This document shows positions 1-7,510 of a DNA stretch of 36,122 bases, piece by piece. This DNA comes from Candidatus Falkowella caecavicola (lineage in GTDB: Bacteria; Bacillota; Clostridia; Oscillospirales; Ruminococcaceae). The stretch spans positions 1 through 36,122 of the forward strand of contig CAJFUK010000025.1 in assembly GCA_904420125.1 (NCBI GenBank), in the 5' to 3' direction. A program made the position numbers and the translations under genes. Each line of letters opens with the position of its first letter. Within the stretch, counting starts at the first letter, position 1. The notes beneath the pieces are model-generated. The model searched no databases. It worked only from the letters and a program-made list of their open reading frames with translations, and was not told the DNA's origin.

Positions 1-84
1 AAACCGAGAGAGAAAACCCGCGAGGAATCGACCACCGAGATTGAGGAAAACAAGAAGAAAATACGGCAGCATAAGGAATTTTAA
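1..84 (+). CDS. C-terminal tail of an unidentified protein (partial)
   Basis: An open frame runs in from the left edge and stops at TAA 82-84, giving 27 residues. The tail is very rich in Lys, Glu and Arg and ends in HKEF, so it is a hydrophilic, probably helical C-terminus. Nothing identifies the family. A hairpin with a T tail follows within about 15 nt, which supports this being the real end of a gene and not a chance frame. Confidence 0.55.
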   Translation, partial: KPREKTREESTTEIEENKKKIRQHKEF

Positions 85-96
85 TAAGCTGTCTGG

Positions 97-123
97 ATTT
101 CCGTCGAATTGACGGAATTTTTC
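97..123 (+). terminator. Intrinsic terminator after the partial left-edge gene
   Basis: TTCCGTC (99-105) pairs with GACGGAA (111-117) around the loop GAATT, followed directly by a run of five T. The stem is short (7 bp) but correctly placed behind the stop at 84. Confidence 0.6.
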
Positions 124-176
124 AATTTCCCTTGAAATCACTACTTTCCTTGAAAAGGGAGCTGTAGAACTTTGTC

Positions 177-206
177 TTGACTTTTTACCGAAAAATGGGC
201 TATAAT
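177..206 (+). promoter_or_regulatory. Sigma-A type promoter for the toroid surface protein
   Basis: TTGACT at 177-182 and a perfect TATAAT at 201-206 are separated by 18 nt. The start codon at 257 is about 45 nt beyond the expected transcription start. Confidence 0.7.
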
Positions 207-256
207 AAAACTGAATCTGTATTTCTAAACGCGTGCAGTATCTATGGAGGATGAAA

Positions 257-1507
257 ATGAAAACAAAATTTTTGCAATATGTCAGCCTGGTGGGATCCCT
301 TTGTATCCTGCTGGGAAGCGTATATATGCCGGTATCTGCGGCGGAACCGGAGCCAGTAGCCGAGGAAAGCGCTGTTGTGTCAGAAATGACGGACAGAGAG
401 ACGATTTCTGCAGCGGTGGAGCGGGTGCTGTCCTACTATTCTGAAAAACGGCTGACGTATTTGAGCGGTTCGACAGATATTGTTCCAAGCATCTGGCATT
501 ATGCGGTTTTACAGTATACCGGACGTACGACGGACGGCAATGTTAATTATCTGGATCCATTTTATAATCCGGATTCTTTTGGGGAGAAAACCATTTCTGT
601 TGAATATGCAAAAGCAATTCTTTACACCGTGTTAAAGGGTGGGGACGCTTCTTATGCCGCGATACAGCTTGCGGGACGTCAGCAGCCGGATGGCAGCTTC
701 ACCACGGATGGGGTTTCTCAGACACCGGTCTATCCGGAGGAACAGGCGTTGATCATGCTGGCACTGGATGCCGTGGCAGCAGATTATAACCGGACAGGAG
801 CAGTCAGTGCGTTAAAAGCATATCGAGAAGAAGATGGCGGCTATGGAAACGGAGACACGCAGGGTAGCCAGGTAGAAACAACCGCTTTGGTATTAACCGT
901 TCTTTCCCGGTATCAGGATGCAGCTTGTATCCAGATGGCAGAGGGTGCCAAAGCATTTTTGGAAAACAGCTTGGGCGAAGACGGCAGTTTCCTGGAGCAG
1001 GGAATGCCGGTCAGCGCGCAGGAACAGGCTTTGGCGATTTCCGGACTCTGCGCGGCACAGGAAGATATGCTTTCTGAAAGCTGGATGCCGGCGGTGGAAA
1101 AGCTGCTCTCCTTTCAGGCGGACAGCGGTGGGTTCTTACAAGAGCCCCTTTCTGCTGATGTTATTCCGCAGGTCAGCGACTTAGCGACCAGTCGGTCGGC
1201 TTTGGCCTTGATCGAAGTGCTCAACGGTGGAAATACCTGGATTGCCATGAGCCATGATGTTTATGAAACCATGCTTCTTCCGGATCCGGATCCGGAAGAA
1301 AGTTCCGTGCCGGAAATAGAAATGGAAATCGCAGGGACCCTGGAAGAATCTTCGGACGAGGCAGTTCCTACCAACGCTGTGCCGGATAATCCTAAAACAG
1401 GGGATGCTGCCGGGGCTATGCTGCCTGTTATGGCAGTCATCCTGGTTGTCGCGGTGGCCGGCGTTGTGGTGATGGTCGTTTTGCAGAATAAAAATAAGAA
1501 AAAATAG
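257..1507 (+). CDS. Secreted prenyltransferase/squalene-cyclase-like repeat protein with C-terminal wall-sorting signal
   Basis: The start is placed at ATG 257 because GGAGG (246-250) lies 6 nt upstream; the frame stays open to GTG 233 without a better site. The 416-aa product begins with a signal peptide ending near VSA-AE (residue 28-29). The mature part carries repeated turns of the type QQPDGSF, EEDGGYGNG, GEDGSFLEQ and DSGGFLQEP, typical of alpha/alpha-toroid prenyltransferase/squalene oxidase repeats. The C-terminus has an acidic Pro-rich linker, NPKTGD, a hydrophobic segment and a Lys-rich tail, which is a sortase-type anchor. In related Firmicute surface proteins the toroid fold is used for ligand binding (for example the intrinsic-factor-like class) and not for terpene chemistry; no catalytic DXDD-type motif is evident. 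The ligand is unknown. It is a single-gene unit with its own promoter and terminator. Confidence 0.8.
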   Translation: MKTKFLQYVSLVGSLCILLGSVYMPVSAAEPEPVAEESAVVSEMTDRETISAAVERVLSYYSEKRLTYLSGSTDIVPSIWHYAVLQYTGRTTDGNVNYLDPFYNPDSFGEKTISVEYAKAILYTVLKGGDASYAAIQLAGRQQPDGSFTTDGVSQTPVYPEEQALIMLALDAVAADYNRTGAVSALKAYREEDGGYGNGDTQGSQVETTALVLTVLSRYQDAACIQMAEGAKAFLENSLGEDGSFLEQGMPVSAQEQALAISGLCAAQEDMLSESWMPAVEKLLSFQADSGGFLQEPLSADVIPQVSDLATSRSALALIEVLNGGNTWIAMSHDVYETMLLPDPDPEESSVPEIEMEIAGTLEESSDEAVPTNAVPDNPKTGDAAGAMLPVMAVILVVAVAGVVVMVVLQNKNKKK

Positions 1508-1587
1508 CGACTGCATAGCTGCATAACTGCATCGTTGTTAAAGGACAAAGATACGGTTGACAGGGTAAGAAAAAGATGACAGAATCC

Positions 1588-1628
1588 AAAAGGTTAAAGG
1601 GTTTCAAAACTCTTTAACCTTTTTTCTT
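1588..1628 (+). terminator. Intrinsic terminator after the surface protein gene
   Basis: AAAAGGTTAAAG (1588-1599) pairs with CTTTAACCTTTT (1612-1623), and the right arm runs into a T-rich tail. It lies 80 nt after the stop at 1507. Confidence 0.8.
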
Positions 1629-1630
1629 TT

Positions 1631-1883
1631 CCCTATTATGCCGACAGGCGTTAGGCCTTTTAAGGAAGAATCATGGAGGCCGATATACATTGGTGCATAA
1701 ACCGGCGCCAATCTCCTTATGCTATAGACAGGATTCAATCGGAGTAAAAACAGAAAGCCGCCGGACAAAACCGGCGTATTTCAGAGTATAAGCGTGAAAT
1801 ACAAAGAAATCCCGGATTCCTATTAATAAAATCGGGAAAAAGACGAAAATATCCTGAAAAATCGCCATTTTTTCATAAAACTA
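1631..1883. other. Intergenic stretch without a recognised gene
   Basis: No credible reading frame was found. The only clear structure is an inverted repeat, GTATTTCA (1776-1783) with TGAAATAC (1795-1802), an 8-bp stem with an 11-nt loop and no T tail, next to a small GCCGG/CCGGC pair at about 1757-1774. The function is unknown. Confidence 0.5.
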
Positions 1884-1912
1884 TTGACAATTTGCGTGGC
1901 ACACACTAATAT
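1884..1912 (+). promoter_or_regulatory. Sigma-A promoter of the pot operon
   Basis: A perfect TTGACA (1884-1889) and TAATAT (1907-1912) are separated by 17 nt. Transcription would start near 1919, leaving a 5' leader of about 140 nt before potA. Confidence 0.8.
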
Positions 1913-1919
1913 AAATACT

Positions 1920-2059
1920 TGAACGATATATTGCGGTAAAAATTGTCCGTGTCAGCTTTGGTTACATAGGGAGAACCATTCCCTTTCCCATGCACATGGA
2001 CGATTTTCTTCTGTTACCGCCCGCTTGTTCTCCGCATTTGTTGGAAAGGGGATCGATCG
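1920..2059 (+). promoter_or_regulatory. Structured 5' leader of potA, candidate cis-regulatory RNA
   Basis: Seen: GCGGTAA (1933-1939) pairs with TTACCGC (2014-2020). The 12-nt arms 1941-1952 and 1994-2005 pair along their full length, with two G-U wobbles. Between them, AGGGA (1968-1972) and TCCCT (1980-1984) make a hairpin with a 7-nt loop. CCCTTTCC at 1981-1988 is the exact complement of GGAAAGGG (2043-2050), the potA ribosome-binding site, and the match extends to 10 bp with one wobble. Inference: hairpin formation and SD sequestration compete for the same bases, as in a translational switch. No T-rich terminator is present in the leader, and I do not recognise a known riboswitch consensus. 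Confidence 0.55.
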
Positions 2060-3478
2060 ATGGAAAATAAAACGATTATCCAGCTTAAAGATATTGTCGT
2101 CCGTTTTGATGGAGAGACAATTCTTGACCGCATCAACCTATCTATTAAAGATAAAGAATTCGTAACGTTTTTGGGCCCTTCCGGCTGCGGAAAAACCACC
2201 ACTCTCCGGATTATCGGCGGTTTTCTGTACCCGGATTCGGGGGATCTACTGTTTAACGGTAAGAAGATTAACGATGTGCCGCCGCATCTGCGGGAGGTAA
2301 ACACCGTATTCCAGAAATATGCCCTGTTCCCGCATCTGAATGTTTATGACAATATTGCTTTCGGCCTGAAAGTAAAGCATCTTCCCAAAGATGAAATCCA
2401 TGACCGGGTGATGACCATGCTCAAGACGGTGAACCTGGAGGGATTTGAAAAAAGACGGATCCATCAGCTTTCCGGCGGTCAGCAGCAGCGAATTGCCATT
2501 GCGCGTGCGCTGGTCAATTACCCGAAGGTTTTATTGCTCGACGAGCCGTTGGGCGCACTCGATCTCAAGCTGCGCAAAGAAATGCAGATTGAACTCAAAA
2601 ACATGCAGCAGAAACTGGAAACGACATTTATTTATGTGACCCACGATCAGGAAGAAGCGCTTACCATGTCGGATACGATTGTGGTCATGAACGAGGGAGA
2701 GGTACAGCAGATCGGCACGCCGCAGGATATTTATAACGAACCGCAGAATGCGTTTGTCGCTGACTTTATCGGGGAAAGTAACATCATGAACGGCGTCATG
2801 CATAAAGATTTTTGGGTTGAATTCGGCGGGCAGAAACAGGCATGTGTGGATAAAGGCTTTAAGCCCATGCAACCGGTGGACGTTGTCGTGCGCCCGGAAG
2901 ATATCGATCTGGTTAAACCTGAAGAAGCGGATTTAAAGGGAGAAGTGCTCTCTGTCGTCTTTAAAGGGGTACATTATGAGATCACGGTCGCCTGTAATGG
3001 ACTGGAATGGATCATTCATACCACCAATGCAGCGCGTGTTGGGGAACAGGTGGGACTGCGTTTCGATCCGGATGACATTCATATTATGAACAAGCTCTTT
3101 ACCCGGACGACCAATCTGTTGACCGGAACCGTGGTGGATGAAGATACCATTTCTTTTCTGCAGGATCTGGAGATGAAACGTCCCGGTCATGGCTTTGCGC
3201 CGGGCAGCAGCGTCCAGCTGACAATTTCACCGGTGGATATTCAACTGGTCAGCGAGGACCACAGCGATATGGTGGCCTACCTGGAAACGCTGATTTATAA
3301 GGGCGCTTACAATGAGGTGTTGCTGTATGTTGAGAAGCCGGAGCCGATGCAGCTGCTTGTCCATACCCAGAATGATGAACAGGTCGGTACCGATGTCGGG
3401 CTAAAATTTAATTTTGATCAAATAAAAATAGAGGCACTGCCCACAGCAGCCGGTATCCCTGGCACAGAAAAAAAGTGA
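2060..3478 (+). CDS. potA: Spermidine/putrescine ABC transporter ATP-binding protein PotA
   Basis: This is the cytoplasmic ATPase that powers polyamine uptake with PotB, PotC and PotD. Visible motifs are Walker [10 protein letters not shown] (residues 39-47), Q-loop Q85, signature LSGGQQQR (137-144), Walker B LLLDEP (158-163) and H-loop H195. After residue 240 come two TOBE-like units, about 272-345 and 383-458. Each has the order [20 protein letters not shown], then FKG/YKG, then a strand, then GLRF/GLKF and a final D-x-I-x-I. At 472 aa it is longer than the usual 350-380 aa PotA, and the second unit accounts for the extra length. The start is ATG 2060 with GGAAAGGGG (2043-2051) 8 nt upstream. 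It is the first gene of the operon, and potB follows after 42 nt. Confidence 0.93.
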   Translation: MENKTIIQLKDIVVRFDGETILDRINLSIKDKEFVTFLGPSGCGKTTTLRIIGGFLYPDSGDLLFNGKKINDVPPHLREVNTVFQKYALFPHLNVYDNIAFGLKVKHLPKDEIHDRVMTMLKTVNLEGFEKRRIHQLSGGQQQRIAIARALVNYPKVLLLDEPLGALDLKLRKEMQIELKNMQQKLETTFIYVTHDQEEALTMSDTIVVMNEGEVQQIGTPQDIYNEPQNAFVADFIGESNIMNGVMHKDFWVEFGGQKQACVDKGFKPMQPVDVVVRPEDIDLVKPEEADLKGEVLSVVFKGVHYEITVACNGLEWIIHTTNAARVGEQVGLRFDPDDIHIMNKLFTRTTNLLTGTVVDEDTISFLQDLEMKRPGHGFAPGSSVQLTISPVDIQLVSEDHSDMVAYLETLIYKGAYNEVLLYVEKPEPMQLLVHTQNDEQVGTDVGLKFNFDQIKIEALPTAAGIPGTEKK

Positions 3479-3520
3479 CACCTGTAAACACGCTGCCGAA
3501 AGAAAGGATGTGTGGTTGAT

Positions 3521-4333
3521 TTGTTGAAACTTTCCAGGCGTTTTCTTTTGCCCTATGGAATTTGGATGATTTTATTTACTGTTGTTCCGTTAGGCATGGT
3601 CGCTTATTTTGCATTTTTTGATCAGGGGCAGTTTACAACGGCCGGTATTACCCGTATTTTTTCCTTTATGCCCAATCTTCTGCTTTCTTTTAAGCTGGCT
3701 TTGATTGCTACAGTTGTCTCTTTGCTTCTGGCTTATCCTTTTGCCTATATCCTGTCCCGGAAGCCTGAACGCAGCCGGATTACCTATATGATGCTGATGA
3801 TGCTGCCCATGTGGATGAGCTTCCTGCTCAAGACCTACGCCTGGATGACGCTGCTGGAGGATACGGGGATTATCAATAATCTGCTCAGCGCGCTTCACCT
3901 GCCGACGTTTCATATGATCAATACCGAGGGCGCGGTAATACTCGGCATGATCTATGATTTTCTTCCATTTATGATTATGCCGCTTTATACGGTGATGATT
4001 AAGATTGATCGGTCCGTGATTGAAGCTGCTCAAGATTTAGGGGCAAATTCGGCCCATATCCTGTTTCGGGTGGTTATGCCCTTGAGCCTGCCAGGTATTG
4101 TTTCGGGCGTGACCATGGTTTTTGTACCGGCTGTCAGCACCTTTTATATCTCACAAAAACTGGGCGGCGGAAAAATTACCCTGATTGGTGATATCATTGA
4201 ATCGCAATTCAAGCAGGTATATAATTTCAATTTCGGTTCGGCCATGTCCCTGACACTGATGATTCTGATTTTTATTGTCATGGGAATCATGAACCATTTT
4301 GATAATGAGGCCATTGAGGGGACGCTGGTTTAA
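3521..4333 (+). CDS. potB: Spermidine/putrescine ABC transporter permease PotB
   Basis: An inner-membrane permease of the polyamine importer, with about six transmembrane segments starting near residue 8. The cytoplasmic EAA loop is clear (EAAQDLGANSAHILFRVV, followed by MPLSLPGI), which is where PotA docks. I prefer the TTG start at 3521 (270 aa): the SD-like AGAAAGGATG ends at 3510, and the same ten bases stand at the same distance before the TTG start of potD. GTG 3512 would give 273 aa but sits too close to the SD. Between SD and TTG lies a three-codon frame ATG-TGT-GGT-TGA. The gene is downstream of potA and 64 nt before potC. Confidence 0.9.
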   Translation: MLKLSRRFLLPYGIWMILFTVVPLGMVAYFAFFDQGQFTTAGITRIFSFMPNLLLSFKLALIATVVSLLLAYPFAYILSRKPERSRITYMMLMMLPMWMSFLLKTYAWMTLLEDTGIINNLLSALHLPTFHMINTEGAVILGMIYDFLPFMIMPLYTVMIKIDRSVIEAAQDLGANSAHILFRVVMPLSLPGIVSGVTMVFVPAVSTFYISQKLGGGKITLIGDIIESQFKQVYNFNFGSAMSLTLMILIFIVMGIMNHFDNEAIEGTLV

Positions 4334-4397
4334 ACCGGTTGATTTTTCATCCGGGATGACGCGGTATATTGCATGGTGAAAATGGGGGATTCTTAAC

Positions 4398-5198
4398 ATG
4401 AAAAAATCTGTGTCCAACATCTATATTATTCTGATTTTCCTGTTTCTTTACCTGCCGATTTTAGTTTTTATCTTCTTCTCTTTTAATGAGGCAAACAGCC
4501 GTTCGGTTTTTACGGGCTTTTCTTTGCAATGGTATCAGGAGCTGTTTGAAAAGAAAGATATCATGCGCGCGCTGGGTAATTCGCTTTTGGTTGCAGCCAT
4601 TTCGTCAGTGGCGGCCACGGTGATCGGAGTCATCGGTGCAACGGCCATTGTGAACATGAAAAAGCGCGCGCGGGCAGCAGTGATGAACATTACCTATCTG
4701 CCGATCATTAACCCGGAAATTGTGACGGGTATTGCGCTGATGCTTCTGTTTACGTTTATTGCCGGACTGTTCCATCTGGAACTGGGCATGTGGTCGGTGA
4801 CCATTGCGCATATTACATTCAGTACGCCCTATGTTGTGCTGAATGTGTTGCCAAAACTGCGGCAGGCGGATGCAAGCCTGTTCCATGCCGCACAGGATCT
4901 CGGCTGTACACCGATGCAAAGCTTTTTTAAGGTGATTCTGCCGGAAATTATGCCGGGCATTATGTCCGGTATGCTGATGGCGTTTACATTGTCTTTCGAT
5001 GACTTTATTATCAGCCACTTCACCAGCGGCAGCACGTTCCAGACCCTGCCGATCGCCATTTACGCGATGACCAAACGAAAGGTCAAACCTTATTTGAACG
5101 CGCTGTTTGCTTTGATTTTCGTTGTGGTGCTGGTGCTGCTGGTGCTGATGAACCTAAAGTCTATTCGGGAGGCAAAAACAAAAGAACGTAACCTGTAA
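4398..5198 (+). CDS. potC: Spermidine/putrescine ABC transporter permease PotC
   Basis: The second membrane permease of the polyamine importer, 266 aa, with a first hydrophobic helix (residues 7-28), about six membrane segments in all and an EAA loop (HAAQDLGCTPMQSFFKVI, followed by LPEIMPGI). The start ATG 4398 is preceded by GGGGGA about 8-10 nt upstream. The C-terminus is short and basic (KSIREAKTKERNL). It forms the heterodimeric channel with PotB, and the spacing (64 nt from potB, 32 nt to potD) fits a single transcript. Confidence 0.92.
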   Translation: MKKSVSNIYIILIFLFLYLPILVFIFFSFNEANSRSVFTGFSLQWYQELFEKKDIMRALGNSLLVAAISSVAATVIGVIGATAIVNMKKRARAAVMNITYLPIINPEIVTGIALMLLFTFIAGLFHLELGMWSVTIAHITFSTPYVVLNVLPKLRQADASLFHAAQDLGCTPMQSFFKVILPEIMPGIMSGMLMAFTLSFDDFIISHFTSGSTFQTLPIAIYAMTKRKVKPYLNALFALIFVVVLVLLVLMNLKSIREAKTKERNL

Positions 5199-5230
5199 AA
5201 CGGGGAAATGAGAAAGGATGGCTTGGTAAA

Positions 5231-6307
5231 TTGAAAAGAAAGATATCCGTTATAGTTGCCTGTGCATTGGCAGCGGGCTCTGTACTCGCGTTTGGTTCCT
5301 GCAGCGACAGCGGGAAGGAAAAATTGGTGGTATATAACTGGGGAGAGTATATTGCCGACGGTTCCGATGGCTCAATGGACGTGATTGCCGAATTTGAGGA
5401 GCGAACCGGTATTGACGTCGAATATGTGCAGTTCGAAAGCAATGAGGAAATGTATACCAAAATTAAAAGCGGAAGCGCGTCTTATGACATTATCATTCCG
5501 TCCGATTATATGATTTCCCGCATGATTGAAGAGGATATGCTGCAGGAGATTAATTTTGACAATATTCCCAATTACAAGTATATTATGGATGCTTATAAAG
5601 GGGAAAATGTAGGCTTTGACCCGTCGGGAAAATATTCGGTGCCCTATACCTGGGGGACGGTTGGAATTATTTATAACAAAACAATGGTAGAGGAACCGGT
5701 TGACAGCTGGGATATCCTTTGGGATGAAACTTACAGTGGGAAGATTCTGATGTTCCGCAATGAGAGGGATGCTTTTGGACTGGCTTTAAAGAAACTGGGA
5801 TATTCTCTCAACAGCACATCAGAAGCAGAACTGCGCGAGGCAGCAGATCTGCTCCGTGAGCAGAACAGCCTGATTGATGCGTATGTCATGGATGAGGTGT
5901 TCGGAAAAATGGAAAGCGGCGAGGACGCGCTGGCTACATATTACTCCGGAGATGCGGTGAACATGATGGAGACCAATCCGGATCTTGGGTTTGCAATTCC
6001 CAAAGAGGGAACCAATATTTTTGTCGACGCCATCGTAATCCCCAAGAACGCTAAAAATGTCCCGGCCGCCGAAAAGTTCATTGATTTCCTGTGTGATCCG
6101 GAGATCGCATTAGAGAATATTGAATATATCTGTTATTCTTCGCCCAACAGCGGCGCTTATGAGATGCTGGATGATGAGGTCAAAAATAATCCGGTGATTT
6201 ATCCGGATGAAGAGATCATCAGTAACTGTGAGGCTTTTGTACATCTGCCTCCGGAAACCATTCAGCTGATGAGCGACCTGTGGACCGAAATTCGGGCGGG
6301 ACAGTAA
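5231..6307 (+). CDS. potD: Spermidine/putrescine-binding lipoprotein PotD
   Basis: The extracellular polyamine receptor of the importer, 358 aa. It starts with a basic signal peptide and a lipobox-like FGSC, so the mature protein would be lipid-anchored at Cys24. The N-terminal VVYNWGEYI and the later SYDIIIPSDYMISRM and VPYTWGTVGIIYNK blocks are characteristic of PotD/PotF binding proteins. The start is TTG 5231; no ATG or GTG in frame fits. AGAAAGGATG ends at 5220, 10 nt upstream, and a mini-frame ATG-GCT-TGG-TAA lies between, as before potB. It is the last gene of the operon, followed by a strong terminator. Putrescine versus spermidine preference cannot be read from the sequence. Confidence 0.92.
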   Translation: MKRKISVIVACALAAGSVLAFGSCSDSGKEKLVVYNWGEYIADGSDGSMDVIAEFEERTGIDVEYVQFESNEEMYTKIKSGSASYDIIIPSDYMISRMIEEDMLQEINFDNIPNYKYIMDAYKGENVGFDPSGKYSVPYTWGTVGIIYNKTMVEEPVDSWDILWDETYSGKILMFRNERDAFGLALKKLGYSLNSTSEAELREAADLLREQNSLIDAYVMDEVFGKMESGEDALATYYSGDAVNMMETNPDLGFAIPKEGTNIFVDAIVIPKNAKNVPAAEKFIDFLCDPEIALENIEYICYSSPNSGAYEMLDDEVKNNPVIYPDEEIISNCEAFVHLPPETIQLMSDLWTEIRAGQ

Positions 6308-6324
6308 AAAGATCGAGCAAAATA

Positions 6325-6357
6325 ACAAAAAGGCGGAAATTTTTCCGCCTTTTTGTG
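6325..6357 (+). terminator. Intrinsic terminator of the pot operon
   Basis: AAAAAGGCGGAAA pairs with TTTCCGCCTTTTT around a minimal loop at about 6340-6341. The right arm ends in a T run. It begins about 20 nt after the potD stop. Confidence 0.88.
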
Positions 6358-6438
6358 CTATGCACCTCAGTATATTGATATATCTGTAAAAGGAAAGAAT
6401 TACTTCCTGCAAAAAAAGGTTTTATTAGGAATATTCGG

Positions 6439-6467
6439 TTGCTTTTTGTTGTGGAGTATGGTACACT
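6439..6467 (+). promoter_or_regulatory. Probable promoter for the zinc-ribbon membrane protein pair
   Basis: TTGCTT (6439-6444) and TACACT (6462-6467) with 17-nt spacing, about 40 nt before the start codon. The match to consensus is moderate. Confidence 0.5.
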
Positions 6468-6506
6468 GAAATTGCAGTATATTGAAATGCTGAGGGGGTA
6501 ATGTTT

Positions 6507-6920
6507 ATGTTTTGTAAAAATTGTGGAGCAGAACTGAAAGAAGAAAGTTTGTTTTGCCATGTCTGTGGGACATCTATGGAAGCGGAGTCTACGACCAATC
6601 CGGCACCGGAGAGTGCTGTAAACAGTACATATTCGGCTGAGCCGAATGTTGTGTACGGACAGCCACCTGTACGAAAGACGGACGGAAAAGCGGTTGCTGC
6701 GATGATTCTTGGGCTTGTAGGTGTTTTTGCCTGGATTCTTCCTTTGGTTGGATTCCCGGTTACAATTGTAGGTCTGATTTTGGGAATTATCAGCAGAAAT
6801 TCCACTAGCCGTGGAATGGCCATCGCTGGTATTGTTTTATCCTCTATATTCTTGGTTGTTACATTAATTAATTCTGTTGCAGGCGCTATTATGATGCTTA
6901 GCCTGGCACAATATTATTAA
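6507..6920 (+). CDS. Zinc-ribbon, DUF4190-like small membrane protein
   Basis: The start is ATG 6507 (GAGGGGG at 6492-6498, 8 nt upstream); ATG 6501 is too close to the SD. The 137-aa product opens with a CxxC...CxxC zinc ribbon (CKNCG, then CHVCG), a polar linker, then about three hydrophobic segments rich in Gly and Ile (MILGLVGVFAWILPLVG, then VTIVGLILGII, then IAGIVLSSIFLVV). That layout is a DUF4190-type membrane domain behind a zinc ribbon. The function is unknown. It is followed after 42 nt by a paralogue whose first 20 bases are identical, so the pair arose by duplication and is probably co-transcribed. Confidence 0.75.
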   Translation: MFCKNCGAELKEESLFCHVCGTSMEAESTTNPAPESAVNSTYSAEPNVVYGQPPVRKTDGKAVAAMILGLVGVFAWILPLVGFPVTIVGLILGIISRNSTSRGMAIAGIVLSSIFLVVTLINSVAGAIMMLSLAQYY

Positions 6921-6962
6921 TAAAGAGAGATCTATGGCATGCGGTTTAATGGAGGGAAATAG

Positions 6963-7430
6963 ATGTTTTGTAAAAATTGTGGTACAGAACTGAAAGAAGA
7001 TACGATTTTTTGCCCTAATTGCGGTACAAAAGTTTCAGAAGAAGCGCAGCGGCCGGAGGCTTCTGTGCAGGACCAGTCCGCGGGCTGGTCGGAATGGAAT
7101 CAGCAGCAGGGTTATACCTCGGTTGATCTGTCTGCCAGTTCTGCGCAGCAGCGGGTTTACACGCAGCCGGTACAGGATGACGGAAGTTCCGGTGCAGCGT
7201 CTGCTTCATTGATTTTAGGACTGGTCAGTATATTATTTGCCGCCTACATTCCGGTGGTGGGATTAGTTCCGCCCATTATCGGTATTGTTTTGGGTTATAA
7301 GCAGATGCATTCCATGAATGGAGGCATGGCTAAGGCGGGCTTGATCATTTCCTCTATTTCGCTTGGCCTTCACGTAGTGATCTATGGCTTTGTGATATTG
7401 GCCTGCAGCATGGCGCTCACACTTGCATAA
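6963..7430 (+). CDS. Zinc-ribbon, DUF4190-like small membrane protein (tandem paralogue)
   Basis: A 155-aa protein starting at ATG 6963 with GGAGGG about 6 nt upstream. The N-terminal zinc ribbon reads CKNCG then CPNCG. A Gln/Ser-rich linker of about 45 residues follows, longer than in its neighbour, and then three hydrophobic stretches (ASLILGLVSILFAAYIPVVG, then VPPIIGIVLGY, then a C-terminal IISSISLGLHVVIYGFVIL). Function is unknown. It shares the start region with the gene at 6507 nearly base for base, while the linker and membrane part have diverged. It ends 1 nt before a very long perfect hairpin. Confidence 0.75.
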   Translation: MFCKNCGTELKEDTIFCPNCGTKVSEEAQRPEASVQDQSAGWSEWNQQQGYTSVDLSASSAQQRVYTQPVQDDGSSGAASASLILGLVSILFAAYIPVVGLVPPIIGIVLGYKQMHSMNGGMAKAGLIISSISLGLHVVIYGFVILACSMALTLA

Positions 7431-7487
7431 TTGTTGATACCAAAAAGAATCCCCCTTAATCAGGGGGATTCTTTTTGGTATCAACAA
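7431..7487. terminator. Bidirectional terminator, 25-bp perfect stem
   Basis: Arms 7431-7455 and 7463-7487 are perfectly complementary over 25 bp with the loop TTAATCA. The GC-rich part is next to the loop, and the AAAAAG/CTTTTT part gives a T run in either direction. It sits between convergent genes ending at 7430 (plus) and 7511 (minus). Confidence 0.92.
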
Positions 7488-7510
7488 GTGTCTATATAAA
7501 AGGGTAAGGG

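Noticed and set aside
1920-2059. Known riboswitch class (ykkC-type, glycine, SAM, lysine) in the potA leader
   Set aside because: None of the conserved sequence blocks I know for those classes is present, so I describe it only as an unassigned structured leader.
3512-3523. GTG 3512 as the potB start
   Set aside because: Only 1-3 nt from the Shine-Dalgarno; TTG 3521 has the same spacing as the potD start, though GTG cannot be excluded.
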